5,910 nucleotides of DNA from an uncultured Pseudomonadota bacterium (GCA_946480245.1 CAMLIZ010000213.1:1-5910); one strand, 5' to 3'. Shown: positions 1-5,910, numbered from the stretch's first letter. The notes: generated by a model not told the origin, from the letters alone. Made by a program: numbers and translations.

Positions 1-1
1 G

Positions 2-1669
2 ACCGTGGAGGCCAAGGCCGAGGCGCATACGGTCGCCGCGGCCGCCCACCGGCTGGCCGACGCGCTGCTCAAGAGCTATCCCATCGCGGCGGTGCCTTCG
101 ACACCGCCCGACCCGGCACGGGCCGCGTCGCTATACGGGCAGCAATGCGCCGGCTGCCACGGTGCCTCGGGCCGGGGTGATGGTCCGGCGGCGGCCAGCC
201 TGAATCCGCCCCCGATCAACTTCACCGATGTCGACCGCGCGGCGCGGCGCAGCCCACTGGCGCTGTATCAGGCGATTTCGCAGGGCATCCAGGGCACGGC
301 CATGACGGGCTTCTCGCAGATGTCGGAAGCCGACCGCTGGGCCCTGGCGTTCTATGTCGGTGGCTTGGCGTACCCCGAAGAGGCGCGAGCGAAAGGCGAG
401 GCCCTGTGGCGCGAAACCGAGGCGGTACGTCGTCGGATTCCGACCCTCGAATCTCTGACCCAGACCAGCGAAGCCGATCTCGCCGCCTCGCTCGGCGAGG
501 CGCAGCAAGCCCAGGCGATCATCGCGTACCTGCGTTCGCAGCCGCGGGCGGTCACAACCCCCACCGCGGAAGCGAAGAATGACCCGTTCGCACTGGCGCG
601 CCAGCGCCTCGCGGGCAGCGTGCAGGCCTTTGCCGCGGGCGACGCCACGCAGGCCAAGGCCCTGGCCCTCTCGGCGTACCTGGATGGCGTCGAGCCGGTC
701 GAACCGACGCTGGCGGCCCGTGATAGCGCCCTGATGCGCGAAATCGAAACCGCCATGAGCGAGTACCGCGCACAACTCGGACGGAATACGCCAACGACCG
801 AAGTGACGGAACAGGCCGACCGGATCAGCACGTTGTTCGATCGCGCCGCCAGCGTGCTGCAGGATAGTCACACCGACAGCACGACTGCCTTCCTCGGCAG
901 CTTCACCATCCTGCTGCGCGAGGGCCTGGAGGCCTTGCTGATCGTGATCGGCATGATCGCCTTCCTGCGCAAGGCGGAACGACGCGAGGTGCTGCCTTAC
1001 GTGCACGCCGGTTGGATCGGCGCTTTGCTGGCCGGCGTGGTGACCTGGGCGATCGCCACCTATCTGGTCGGCGTCAGTGGCGCCAACCGCGAGGTCACGG
1101 AAGGCCTGTCCGCGCTGTTCGCGGCGATCGTGCTGCTCAGCGTTGGTATCTGGATGCATCAGAAGAGCCTGGCGGGCCGCTGGCAGCAGTACCTCCACGC
1201 CAAGATGTCGGCCGCGCTGACGCGGCGCTCGGCGATCTTCCTGTTTTCGCTGGCCTTCATCGCGGTCTACCGCGAGGTATTCGAGACGATCCTGTTCTTC
1301 ATCGCCATGTGGAGCGAGCACAACGGCGGCGCGATCGTCGCCGGACTGGTGGCTGGTAGCGCTGCGCTGGCCGCAATCGCGTACTGGATGCTGCGGATGA
1401 GCAAGCGCTTGCCGATCAGCCAGTTCTTCTCCATCAGTTCGATCCTGATTGCCGTGCTTGCAGTTGTGCTGGTGGGCAAGGGCATCGCCGCATTGCAGGA
1501 AGCCGGCTGGATCGGGCAAGCGCTGGTCGCCGTGCCGCGGATCGATTGGCTCGGCGTCTATCCGTCCTGGCAGTCGTTGACGGCCCAGATCGTGGTTGCC
1601 GTGATCGCGGTCGGCGGCTTCTATTTCAATGCCCGTTCTTCGCGTGCCCTGGCGCGCGCGGCCAATTGA
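2..1669 (+). CDS. Cytochrome c/FTR1 fusion iron permease, 5'-truncated by the window edge
   Basis: Inner-membrane high-affinity iron permease of the FTR1/EfeU family fused to a periplasmic c-type cytochrome domain. The frame is open to the left edge and family members carry a signal peptide and a further N-terminal stretch, so the GTG at 5 is probably not the true start. Numbering from that codon: haem site CAGCH at 48-52, likely distal haem ligand Met100 in GTAMTGF, a soluble, mostly helical region at about 195-290 with the motif YLDGVEPVEP, then about seven membrane segments from 298 to 546. The two FTR1 signature motifs are present: REGLE at 305-309 and REVFE at 423-427, whose acidic residues bind iron in this family. 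The cytochrome could take electrons from Fe(II) and hand Fe(III) to the permease; that is inference. The next gene starts 10 nt downstream. Confidence 0.93.
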   Translation, partial: TVEAKAEAHTVAAAAHRLADALLKSYPIAAVPSTPPDPARAASLYGQQCAGCHGASGRGDGPAAASLNPPPINFTDVDRAARRSPLALYQAISQGIQGTAMTGFSQMSEADRWALAFYVGGLAYPEEARAKGEALWRETEAVRRRIPTLESLTQTSEADLAASLGEAQQAQAIIAYLRSQPRAVTTPTAEAKNDPFALARQRLAGSVQAFAAGDATQAKALALSAYLDGVEPVEPTLAARDSALMREIETAMSEYRAQLGRNTPTTEVTEQADRISTLFDRAASVLQDSHTDSTTAFLGSFTILLREGLEALLIVIGMIAFLRKAERREVLPYVHAGWIGALLAGVVTWAIATYLVGVSGANREVTEGLSALFAAIVLLSVGIWMHQKSLAGRWQQYLHAKMSAALTRRSAIFLFSLAFIAVYREVFETILFFIAMWSEHNGGAIVAGLVAGSAALAAIAYWMLRMSKRLPISQFFSISSILIAVLAVVLVGKGIAALQEAGWIGQALVAVPRIDWLGVYPSWQSLTAQIVVAVIAVGGFYFNARSSRALARAAN

Positions 1670-1672
1670 GGA
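1668..1672 (+). promoter_or_regulatory. Shine-Dalgarno for the CDF-type transporter
   Basis: GAGGA overlaps the stop codon of the permease gene and lies 7 nt before the ATG at 1680. This selects 1680 over the in-frame ATG at 1629, which lies inside the permease gene and has no comparable site. Confidence 0.7.
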
Positions 1673-1679
1673 TCTCTCG

Positions 1680-2381
1680 ATGAGCGATTGTGGTTGCCAC
1701 GACACCGCCGCCACGCTGAGCAAGAACACCGACCACGCCCGTCGCCGGGTGTTGTGGGTCGTGCTGGCGATCAATGTGTTGTTGTTCGTTGGTGAGTTCA
1801 GCGCCGGTTGGTGGGCCGACTCCAGTGCGTTGCAGGCCGATTCGCTCGACAGCCTGGGCGATGCGTTGGTCTATATCCTGAGCTTGTGGGTGATCGGCGG
1901 AACGCTGCGGCAACGAACCAAGGCCGTGTTTCTCAAAGGCGGCATCCAGGCACTATTCGGCCTCGCAGTGCTGGTCGAGGTTGGGCGTCTCGCATGGTTG
2001 GGGGCCGAGCCCGTCGCGCCGATCATGGCGATCGCCGCGAGCATCGCGCTTGTGGGCAATTTGATCTGCTTCGGGTTGCTGACGCGCTTTCGCAGCGACG
2101 ACATGAACATGCGCTCGGTCTGGCTATGCTCGCGCAATGACCTGGTCAATAACGTCGGCGTGATTGCAGCAGCAGGGCTGGTGAAGTGGTTCGATAGTCC
2201 ATGGCCGGACTTGCTGATTGGCCTGCTGGTCGCCGTGCTGTTCCTGCGCACGGCGGCCCATGTCCTCACTGGGGCGTGGCAGGACTGGCATCGTCCGGAG
2301 TCTGTGGTTGTCACCCAGCCGTCATCGTGTGGCGTGCGACGTTCCCCCGCACCCGACGCTGCCGCCAACCGTCGCGGATGA
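1680..2381 (+). CDS. Cation transporter, short CDF-type (cation diffusion facilitator) without C-terminal domain
   Basis: A 233-residue membrane protein with about six hydrophobic segments (roughly 24-45, 50-73, 84-107, 112-134, 147-168, 175-198). It looks like the transmembrane half of a CDF metal exporter; canonical members are about 300 residues with a cytoplasmic C-terminal domain that is absent here. Segment 2 has the metal-site pattern D57-SLG-D61. In segment 5 the equivalent pattern is C150-SRN-D154, with Cys where Zn transporters have His and Fe/Mn transporters usually Asp. The N-terminus begins MSDCGCHD, a likely metal-binding knot, and WLCSRND is, from memory, typical of a short CDF branch annotated only as 'cation transporter'. 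Expected role: proton-coupled export of a divalent metal to the periplasm. The metal is unknown; a thiol ligand favours a soft metal, an inference. By hand count 10 of 32 leucines use TTG. The stop overlaps the next start as ATGA. Confidence 0.88.
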   Translation: MSDCGCHDTAATLSKNTDHARRRVLWVVLAINVLLFVGEFSAGWWADSSALQADSLDSLGDALVYILSLWVIGGTLRQRTKAVFLKGGIQALFGLAVLVEVGRLAWLGAEPVAPIMAIAASIALVGNLICFGLLTRFRSDDMNMRSVWLCSRNDLVNNVGVIAAAGLVKWFDSPWPDLLIGLLVAVLFLRTAAHVLTGAWQDWHRPESVVVTQPSSCGVRRSPAPDAAANRRG

Positions 2382-2803
2382 AATTTCATAACGTCCAGCC
2401 GGGTGTGTATTGTGCGCGGGTGACTTCGGCCGCCTCCCGTACCTTGCTCGCCCGCCTGCGCGCTTCTGCGCGGCTGGCCGTGCTTGTGCTGCTGGTGTTC
2501 GCGCTGAAGCTGGGTGCCGCCGCCGCCTGCGTCAAGCATGATTTCGCGGACATGGGCTTCGGCACGGATGGCAGCCATGCCGTGGCGGTGAAGGCGTCGC
2601 CGCTGGATGGCGGTAATGACGATTCCACGAAGCTCAAGCTCGGGCATGCCGCTTGCAGCCACTGCGGTTGCCATCACGCGGCCGCCATGGTGCCGGATAC
2701 GCAGGTCGCGCTTGTGCTCGTGCCGCAGGCACTGCCTATGCGTACGTCCGGGTTGCCGCCCAGCGCGTCGCAGCCATTGGAGCTGAGGCCACCGATCGTC
2801 TGA
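2378..2803 (+). CDS. Small exported Cys/His-rich protein, CzcI/CopL-like (function unproven)
   Basis: A 141-residue protein that I do not recognise by sequence. Its ATG overlaps the upstream stop as ATGA, which suggests translational coupling; no clear Shine-Dalgarno is visible. A basic stretch (R21, R26, R28, R32) precedes a hydrophobic segment (33-50) ending in GAAAAC, as in a signal peptide. The leader is long from M1; a GTG at 2420 would give a more usual one, so the start is uncertain. The mature part has a cluster at 90-100, H-AAC-S-HC-G-CHH, with three Cys and four His, an obvious candidate metal site. The last 20 or so residues are Pro-rich and end in ELRPPIV. Small exported proteins of this build (CzcI, CopL, DUF2946-like) are encoded next to czc or cop genes and are linked to metal sensing or regulation. 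The assignment rests on layout and position, not on an alignment. Confidence 0.72.
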   Translation: MKFHNVQPGVYCARVTSAASRTLLARLRASARLAVLVLLVFALKLGAAAACVKHDFADMGFGTDGSHAVAVKASPLDGGNDDSTKLKLGHAACSHCGCHHAAAMVPDTQVALVLVPQALPMRTSGLPPSASQPLELRPPIV

Positions 2804-2818
2804 GTCAGGTGTTATGCC

Positions 2819-2841
2819 CCTTGGGCGCGGAGCGCCCGAGG
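2819..2841 (+). other. Strong intercistronic hairpin upstream of czcC
   Basis: CCTTGGGCGC (2819-2828) can pair with GCGCCCGAGG (2832-2841) around a GGA loop: ten pairs, nine Watson-Crick and one G-U wobble. No T-run follows, so it is not a standard intrinsic terminator. It begins 15 nt after the stop of the Cys/His-rich gene and ends 13 nt before the czcC Shine-Dalgarno. Plausible roles are mRNA end protection, processing or partial attenuation within the operon. Confidence 0.6.
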
Positions 2842-2854
2842 ACACTGTCGACTC

Positions 2855-2860
2855 AGAGGA
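2855..2860 (+). promoter_or_regulatory. Shine-Dalgarno for czcC, inside a 10-bp palindrome
   Basis: AGAGGA lies 7 nt before the ATG at 2868 and supports that start. Positions 2856-2865, GAGGATCCTC, form a perfect palindrome covering most of the site. The alternative in-frame ATG at 2814 has a weaker AGGT upstream and would place the strong hairpin inside the coding region. Confidence 0.7.
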
Positions 2861-2867
2861 TCCTCCA

Positions 2868-4148
2868 ATGCACCTTGTTCGTTCGCCGCGACGACGTCGC
2901 GTCGCGCGGCTGGCCGCCCTGGCCCTGGCAGCAAGCTTGCTGTCGGGCCTGGCCGTGGCCGCCCAAGCTCCCGAGACACAGGCCCCCGCCGCACTTCGCA
3001 ACGCGCTGCAGGCCGCCTGGCAACACCATCCCAGTTATCGTGCCATCGAAGCGCAACTGGCCGCGGCGCGCGCCCGGTTCGATGCAGCCGGACAGCCGCT
3101 CTACAACCCCGAAGTGGAGTTGGCTGGCGATGATGAAGGCCCGGATCGCACCACAACTGCGGGCCTCAACCTCACGCTCGATCTGAGCGGGAAACGCCGT
3201 GTGCGTCGCGAAGCGGCCTCCGCGCGGGTCGATCAAGCCACCGCTGAAGCGAAGCTGCGGCGCCGCGATTTCGCCAAACAGTGGTTCGCCAGTTGGGCGG
3301 AGCTGCAGACGATGCAGCAACGCGTGCGTACCGGTGAACGCCGATTGGCGTTGGTGACGCGCTTCGGCGATTTGGCGCAAAAGCAGTTTGCGGCCGCCGA
3401 CATTTCCGGGTTGGAGCGCGATTTGGCGCTGCTGGCCCGTGATGAGGCGCAGGCGGAGCAGTCGCAACTCGTCGCCGAACAGGCGGAGGCCGAGGCGCGT
3501 TTCCGCGCGGTCGGCGGCTCACCGGAACTCCTGGCGAGCCTGGCGCTGCCCAGCAATGCATTGCCACCGCCGACGGCGCCCCAAACCGGCATCGAACAGT
3601 TGCCCGATTGGCAAGCCGCACAAGCTGCTGCGCTCGCCGCCGAACGCGAAGTCACCGTCGCCCGTCGTAATCGCATCGCCGATCCCACCGTGGGCGTGCG
3701 TGGAGGGCGGATCGATTATGGCAATGTCCAGGACAACGTGATCGGCGTGTCGCTCAGCATCCCGCTTTACGTGCGCAATTCGTATCGCGCCGAGGTGGTG
3801 GCGGCCCAGGCCGATGCGGATGTCGCGGTCGCGGAAGCCGAACGCGTGCGCGTTGAACTCGATGCCGATCGCCGCCGCGCCATCGACAGCTACGCCGCCG
3901 CGCAATCGGCCTGGGCGCGCTGGCAGGCGAGCCGCGGCACGGATGTGGAGCGTCGCGCCAATCTGCTGGAAAAGCTCTGGCGCGAAGGCGAGCTGTCTAC
4001 CGCCGACTACCTGCTGCAACTCAAGCAGACCCTCGACACGCAGCTCGCCGGCGCTGAACTCGAAGCGCGCCTGTGGCGCAGCTACGCCGACTACCTCGCC
4101 GCCACCGGACAGCTCGAGCGCTGGGCCGGCCTGGAGGGCACCCCATGA
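2868..4148 (+). CDS. czcC: CzcC-like outer-membrane efflux protein (TolC family)
   Basis: The outer-membrane channel subunit of a tripartite heavy-metal efflux pump, 426 residues, the usual length for CzcC. The N-terminus has five arginines (5, 8-11), then a hydrophobic Ala/Leu stretch (13-31) and a probable signal-peptidase site near AVA31 or A32. No lipobox Cys is visible, so the protein is probably not lipidated, unlike some TolC relatives. The rest has two outer-membrane efflux repeats: the first follows NALQAAWQHHPSYRAIEAQL, and the second begins near RNRIADPTVGVRGG and SLSIPLYVRNSYRAEV. Long Ala/Glu/Arg-rich helical stretches between the strands would form the periplasmic tunnel. It should dock with the adaptor encoded next; the stop codon overlaps the adaptor start as ATGA. 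CzcC rather than CusC or CnrC is inferred from the neighbouring pump; substrate specificity is not readable from this subunit. Confidence 0.9.
   Translation: MHLVRSPRRRRVARLAALALAASLLSGLAVAAQAPETQAPAALRNALQAAWQHHPSYRAIEAQLAAARARFDAAGQPLYNPEVELAGDDEGPDRTTTAGLNLTLDLSGKRRVRREAASARVDQATAEAKLRRRDFAKQWFASWAELQTMQQRVRTGERRLALVTRFGDLAQKQFAAADISGLERDLALLARDEAQAEQSQLVAEQAEAEARFRAVGGSPELLASLALPSNALPPPTAPQTGIEQLPDWQAAQAAALAAEREVTVARRNRIADPTVGVRGGRIDYGNVQDNVIGVSLSIPLYVRNSYRAEVVAAQADADVAVAEAERVRVELDADRRRAIDSYAAAQSAWARWQASRGTDVERRANLLEKLWREGELSTADYLLQLKQTLDTQLAGAELEARLWRSYADYLAATGQLERWAGLEGTP
4133..4138 (+). promoter_or_regulatory. Shine-Dalgarno for czcB, within the end of czcC
   Basis: GGAGGG lies 6 nt before the ATG at 4145. 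This favours 4145 over the in-frame ATG at 4160, which has only a weak GAGA upstream. Confidence 0.7.
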
Positions 4149-5305
4149 GAGAAATTTCGATGACCCCGTTCCGCCTGATGTCCCCGCTGCTGGCCGCGGC
4201 GTTGCTGCTTGCCATGGCCGCGTGTTCCAAGTCCCCATCGACCGAGTCCGCCACGACCGAAGCCGAGGGCGCTGAAGCGCCTGCCGAAAGTGAAGCCGGC
4301 ATCGCGCCCGTCAAGCTCGATGCTGCGGCGATGAAAGCGGCCGGCATCGTCGTGCAGGCGTTGCAACCCGCCTCGATGAGCGAGCAACTGCGTGCGCCCG
4401 GTGAAGTGCTCGACAACGCTTACGGCACGGCGCTGATCACACCCAGCGTCGAAGCCCTGGTCGTGCGTCGCCATGCCAAGCTCGGCGACGAAGTGCGTAC
4501 TGGTACACCGCTGGTGACGCTGTCCAGCGTCGAGGTCGCCAATGCCCAGGCAGAGTTGCGCATCGCCGAACAGGAATGGCGTCGCGTGTCCGCGCTTGGC
4601 CGTGAAGCTGTGTCCGGGCGCCGCATCAACGAGGCGCAGGTCGCGCTCGATCGCGCCCGTGCCACCGCGCAGGCGTACGGCTTGCCGGGCACGGCGGCTG
4701 GGCGCAGCAACGGCCAATTCACCTTGACCGCGCCGCATGCAGGACGCATCACCGAGGATGCGGTCGTCATCGGCGAAAAGATCGAGCCGGGCAAGACGCT
4801 GTTCCGCCTGGTCGATGAATCGGTGGTCTGGGTTGACGCGAAGCTGCCGTCCGGGATCGTCCCGCGCATCACGCCTGGCACGGAAGCAACCGTCGTATTC
4901 AACGGCGAACGCCTGACGGGCACCGTCCAGCACCCCGCGCATCGCACGTCGGACGCGACCCGCAATGCGGTGGTGCGTATCGAGGTGCCCAACAAAGGCG
5001 ACCAACTGCATAGCGGCGATTACGTCGATGTATTCTTTGAAGCCAGCGACGCCACCAATGGAAAGAGCCCTGCTGCGACGGTCGTGTCGGTACCGACCGA
5101 CGCGGTGGTGCAGTTGGAAGGCGACACGGTCGTGTTCCGCCGCAACGCGGCAGGTGCGCTGGAACCGACGCCTGTTCGAACCGGTGAGGCGATCGGTGAT
5201 CGAACCGTCATCCGCGAAGGCCTCAAGCCCGGCGACGCCGTTGTGGTCGAAGGCGCTTTTGCCGTCAAGGCGCAGATGCTCAAGTCGCAGTTGGGGGAAG
5301 AGTGA
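4145..5305 (+). CDS. czcB: CzcB-like RND periplasmic adaptor lipoprotein
   Basis: The membrane-fusion subunit linking the RND pump to the outer-membrane channel, 386 residues. The N-terminus carries a signal sequence with lipobox-like AMAAC ending at Cys27 (Met rather than Leu at -3), so it is probably anchored to the inner membrane by lipid. An acidic, Ala/Ser/Thr-rich linker follows (28-53). The adaptor domains then appear in order: barrel-sandwich half 1 at about 95-130 (VEALVVRRHAKLGDEVRTGT), a short helical hairpin at about 131-178, barrel-sandwich half 2 at about 190-225 (TLTAPHAGRITEDAVVIGEK), a beta-barrel at about 226-300, and a membrane-proximal domain at about 305-375 (VPTDAVVQLEGDTVVF, GLKPGDAVVVEGAFAVKAQM). 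The short hairpin and overall pattern fit the CzcB/CusB group of heavy-metal adaptors. I see no His-rich N-terminal metal site and no CusF-like C-terminal domain. Translation is likely coupled to czcC. Confidence 0.92.
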   Translation: MREISMTPFRLMSPLLAAALLLAMAACSKSPSTESATTEAEGAEAPAESEAGIAPVKLDAAAMKAAGIVVQALQPASMSEQLRAPGEVLDNAYGTALITPSVEALVVRRHAKLGDEVRTGTPLVTLSSVEVANAQAELRIAEQEWRRVSALGREAVSGRRINEAQVALDRARATAQAYGLPGTAAGRSNGQFTLTAPHAGRITEDAVVIGEKIEPGKTLFRLVDESVVWVDAKLPSGIVPRITPGTEATVVFNGERLTGTVQHPAHRTSDATRNAVVRIEVPNKGDQLHSGDYVDVFFEASDATNGKSPAATVVSVPTDAVVQLEGDTVVFRRNAAGALEPTPVRTGEAIGDRTVIREGLKPGDAVVVEGAFAVKAQMLKSQLGEE

Positions 5306-5322
5306 TGACCCCTGACGCCAAG

Positions 5323-5336
5323 CCCGCCTTTGCGGG
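5323..5336 (+). other. Small hairpin overlapping the czcA ribosome-binding site
   Basis: CCCGC (5323-5327) pairs with GCGGG (5332-5336) around a CTTT loop. The 3' arm includes the first G residues of the czcA Shine-Dalgarno. The core is close to the CCCGCCTTCGCGGGA palindrome that is common between genes in many beta- and gammaproteobacteria, so it may be a decayed REP-like element; this comparison is from memory. Confidence 0.4.
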
Positions 5337-5340
5337 AGGT
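5334..5340 (+). promoter_or_regulatory. Shine-Dalgarno for czcA
   Basis: GGGAGGT lies 5 nt before the ATG at 5346 and defines that start. Part of it is paired in the hairpin at 5323-5336, so access could depend on ribosomes arriving from czcB. Confidence 0.7.
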
Positions 5341-5345
5341 GCGCC

Positions 5346-5910
5346 ATGCTGAATCGCCTGGTCGAACTCTCCCTGCGTTACAAGTTCCTGGTCCTGATCG
5401 TGTTCGCGGTGGTTGCGTTCCTTGGCATCAGCGCGGTACGCAACGTGCCGATCGATGCGTTTCCCGACGTGACGCCGGTCCAGGTCAACATCTACACCGA
5501 GTCCCCGGGTCTGGCTGCCGAGGACGTCGAGCAGTTGCTCACCACGCCGGTGGAATCGGCGCTGGCCGGCTTGCCGAAGGTGCAGGAAATCCGCTCGGTC
5601 AGCCTGTTCGGGTTGTCGTACGTGTCGGTCTATTTCAAAGACGACATGGACATCTACTTCGCCCGCCAGCTGGTCAACGAACGCCTGCAGGAAATCGGCG
5701 ACCGCCTGCCAGAAGGCTATGGCAAGCCGGGCATGGGCCCGAACACGTCGGGCCTTGGGCAGGTGTACTGGTACACGGTCGAACGTGCCCCTGGTGTCAC
5801 CAAGGATCAGGTCAGCGACATGGACTTGCGCACCTGGCAGGAGTGGACCGTGCGTCTGATCCTGCGCACCGCCCCTGGCGTGGACGATGTCAGCTCCTGG
5901 GGCGGCGGCG
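5346..5910 (+). CDS. czcA: CzcA-like heavy-metal RND efflux pump, 3'-truncated by the window edge
   Basis: The N-terminal 188 codons of the proton-driven inner-membrane pump of the CzcCBA complex; full-length family members are about 1,000-1,050 residues. Visible parts: the first membrane segment at about 13-32 (KFLVLIVFAVVAFLGISAV), then the start of the first periplasmic porter domain with hallmark motifs of the heavy-metal (HME) RND class, PIDAFPDVTPVQV, SPGLAAEDVEQL, IRSVSLFGLSYVSVYF, DIYFARQLVNERL and MGPNTSGLGQVYWYTVE. PIDAFPD and FARQLVNERL are closer to CzcA/CnrA/NccA than to the Cu/Ag pump CusA, so Zn, Co, Cd or Ni is the likely substrate range. The membrane residues that set HME subclass lie outside the window, so this cannot be settled here. 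The frame stays open to the right edge. Confidence 0.94.
   Translation, partial: MLNRLVELSLRYKFLVLIVFAVVAFLGISAVRNVPIDAFPDVTPVQVNIYTESPGLAAEDVEQLLTTPVESALAGLPKVQEIRSVSLFGLSYVSVYFKDDMDIYFARQLVNERLQEIGDRLPEGYGKPGMGPNTSGLGQVYWYTVERAPGVTKDQVSDMDLRTWQEWTVRLILRTAPGVDDVSSWGGG

Larger units (their letters stand above)
5305..5352 (+). other. Possible 15-codon coupling ORF between czcB and czcA
   Basis: An ATG overlapping the czcB stop (TGATG) opens a frame encoding MTPDAKPAFAGGAPC, which stops at 5350-5352, just past the czcA start. It has no family signature. It may be chance, or it may carry terminating ribosomes across the hairpin to the czcA start. Confidence 0.2.

Noticed and set aside
131..1774. 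A 547-codon open frame on the - strand
   Set aside because: It lies opposite the well-supported permease gene, has an Arg/Gln/His/Asp-rich composition typical of the antisense of GC-rich coding DNA, and shows no domain motif.
2201..2803. A longer form of the Cys/His-rich protein starting at 2201
   Set aside because: It would overlap the CDF gene by 181 nt and add a non-signal-like N-terminus; the ATGA-coupled start at 2378 fits better.
2819..2841. Intrinsic terminator
   Set aside because: The stem is strong but is followed by ACACTGTCG rather than a T-run, and czcC follows on the same strand.
2804..2867. A promoter for czcC
   Set aside because: I saw no paired -35/-10 sequences with sensible spacing and no dyad outside the hairpin and the Shine-Dalgarno palindrome.
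1871..3001. A 376-codon open frame on the - strand
   Set aside because: It crosses three + strand genes and their junctions, with low-complexity Arg-rich sequence and no family signature.
2814..4148. czcC starting at the ATG at 2814
   Set aside because: It adds 18 residues before the signal peptide and places the strong hairpin in the coding region; the start at 2868 has the better Shine-Dalgarno. It is not fully excluded, since AGGT lies 5 nt upstream of 2814.
4091..5347. A 418-codon open frame on the - strand
   Set aside because: It is antisense to czcB, has the same shadow composition and no recognisable domain.
1..5910. CRISPR array, tRNA, rRNA, insertion sequence or phage attachment site
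   Set aside because: Coding sequence fills almost the whole window; I saw no regularly spaced repeats, transposase or integrase motifs, or tRNA-like arms.

Overview
The window is a GC-rich stretch in which every supported gene lies on the + strand. It reads as one metal-homeostasis operon of a gammaproteobacterium, most likely a xanthomonad relative (Xanthomonadaceae or Rhodanobacteraceae). That placement is inferred from base composition, protein style and gene order; no taxonomic marker is present.

Layout: (1) 2-1669, the 3' part of a gene for a cytochrome c/FTR1 fusion iron permease, cut by the left edge. (2) 1680-2381, a short CDF-type cation transporter without the usual cytoplasmic domain and with a Cys in place of the usual His/Asp of the second metal-site motif. 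(3) 2378-2803, a small exported Cys/His-rich protein that I cannot assign with certainty; it resembles the CzcI/CopL class of small proteins encoded beside metal-efflux genes. (4) 2868-4148, a CzcC-type outer-membrane efflux protein. (5) 4145-5305, a CzcB-type lipoprotein adaptor. (6) 5346-5910, the first 188 codons of a CzcA-type heavy-metal RND pump, cut by the right edge.

The genes are tightly packed: 10 nt between 1 and 2, ATGA overlaps between 2 and 3 and between 4 and 5, and about 40 nt before czcA. The largest gap is 64 nt, before czcC, and holds a strong hairpin. A second, weaker hairpin touches the czcA Shine-Dalgarno sequence. I saw no convincing promoter, metal-regulator operator or T-run terminator, so the promoter probably lies left of the window. 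No stretch over 300 bases lacks a gene.

How it would work together (inference from families): the CDF protein would move divalent metal from cytoplasm to periplasm, the Cys/His-rich protein would bind or sense metal there, and CzcCBA would export it across the outer membrane. The FTR1 fusion would bring in iron, perhaps to offset iron loss or mis-metallation under metal stress. The Czc core is well-known biology. The less-described parts are the small Cys/His-rich protein, the cysteine-site CDF protein, the iron permease-efflux linkage and the two intercistronic hairpins. I do not see clear evidence of a wholly new system.
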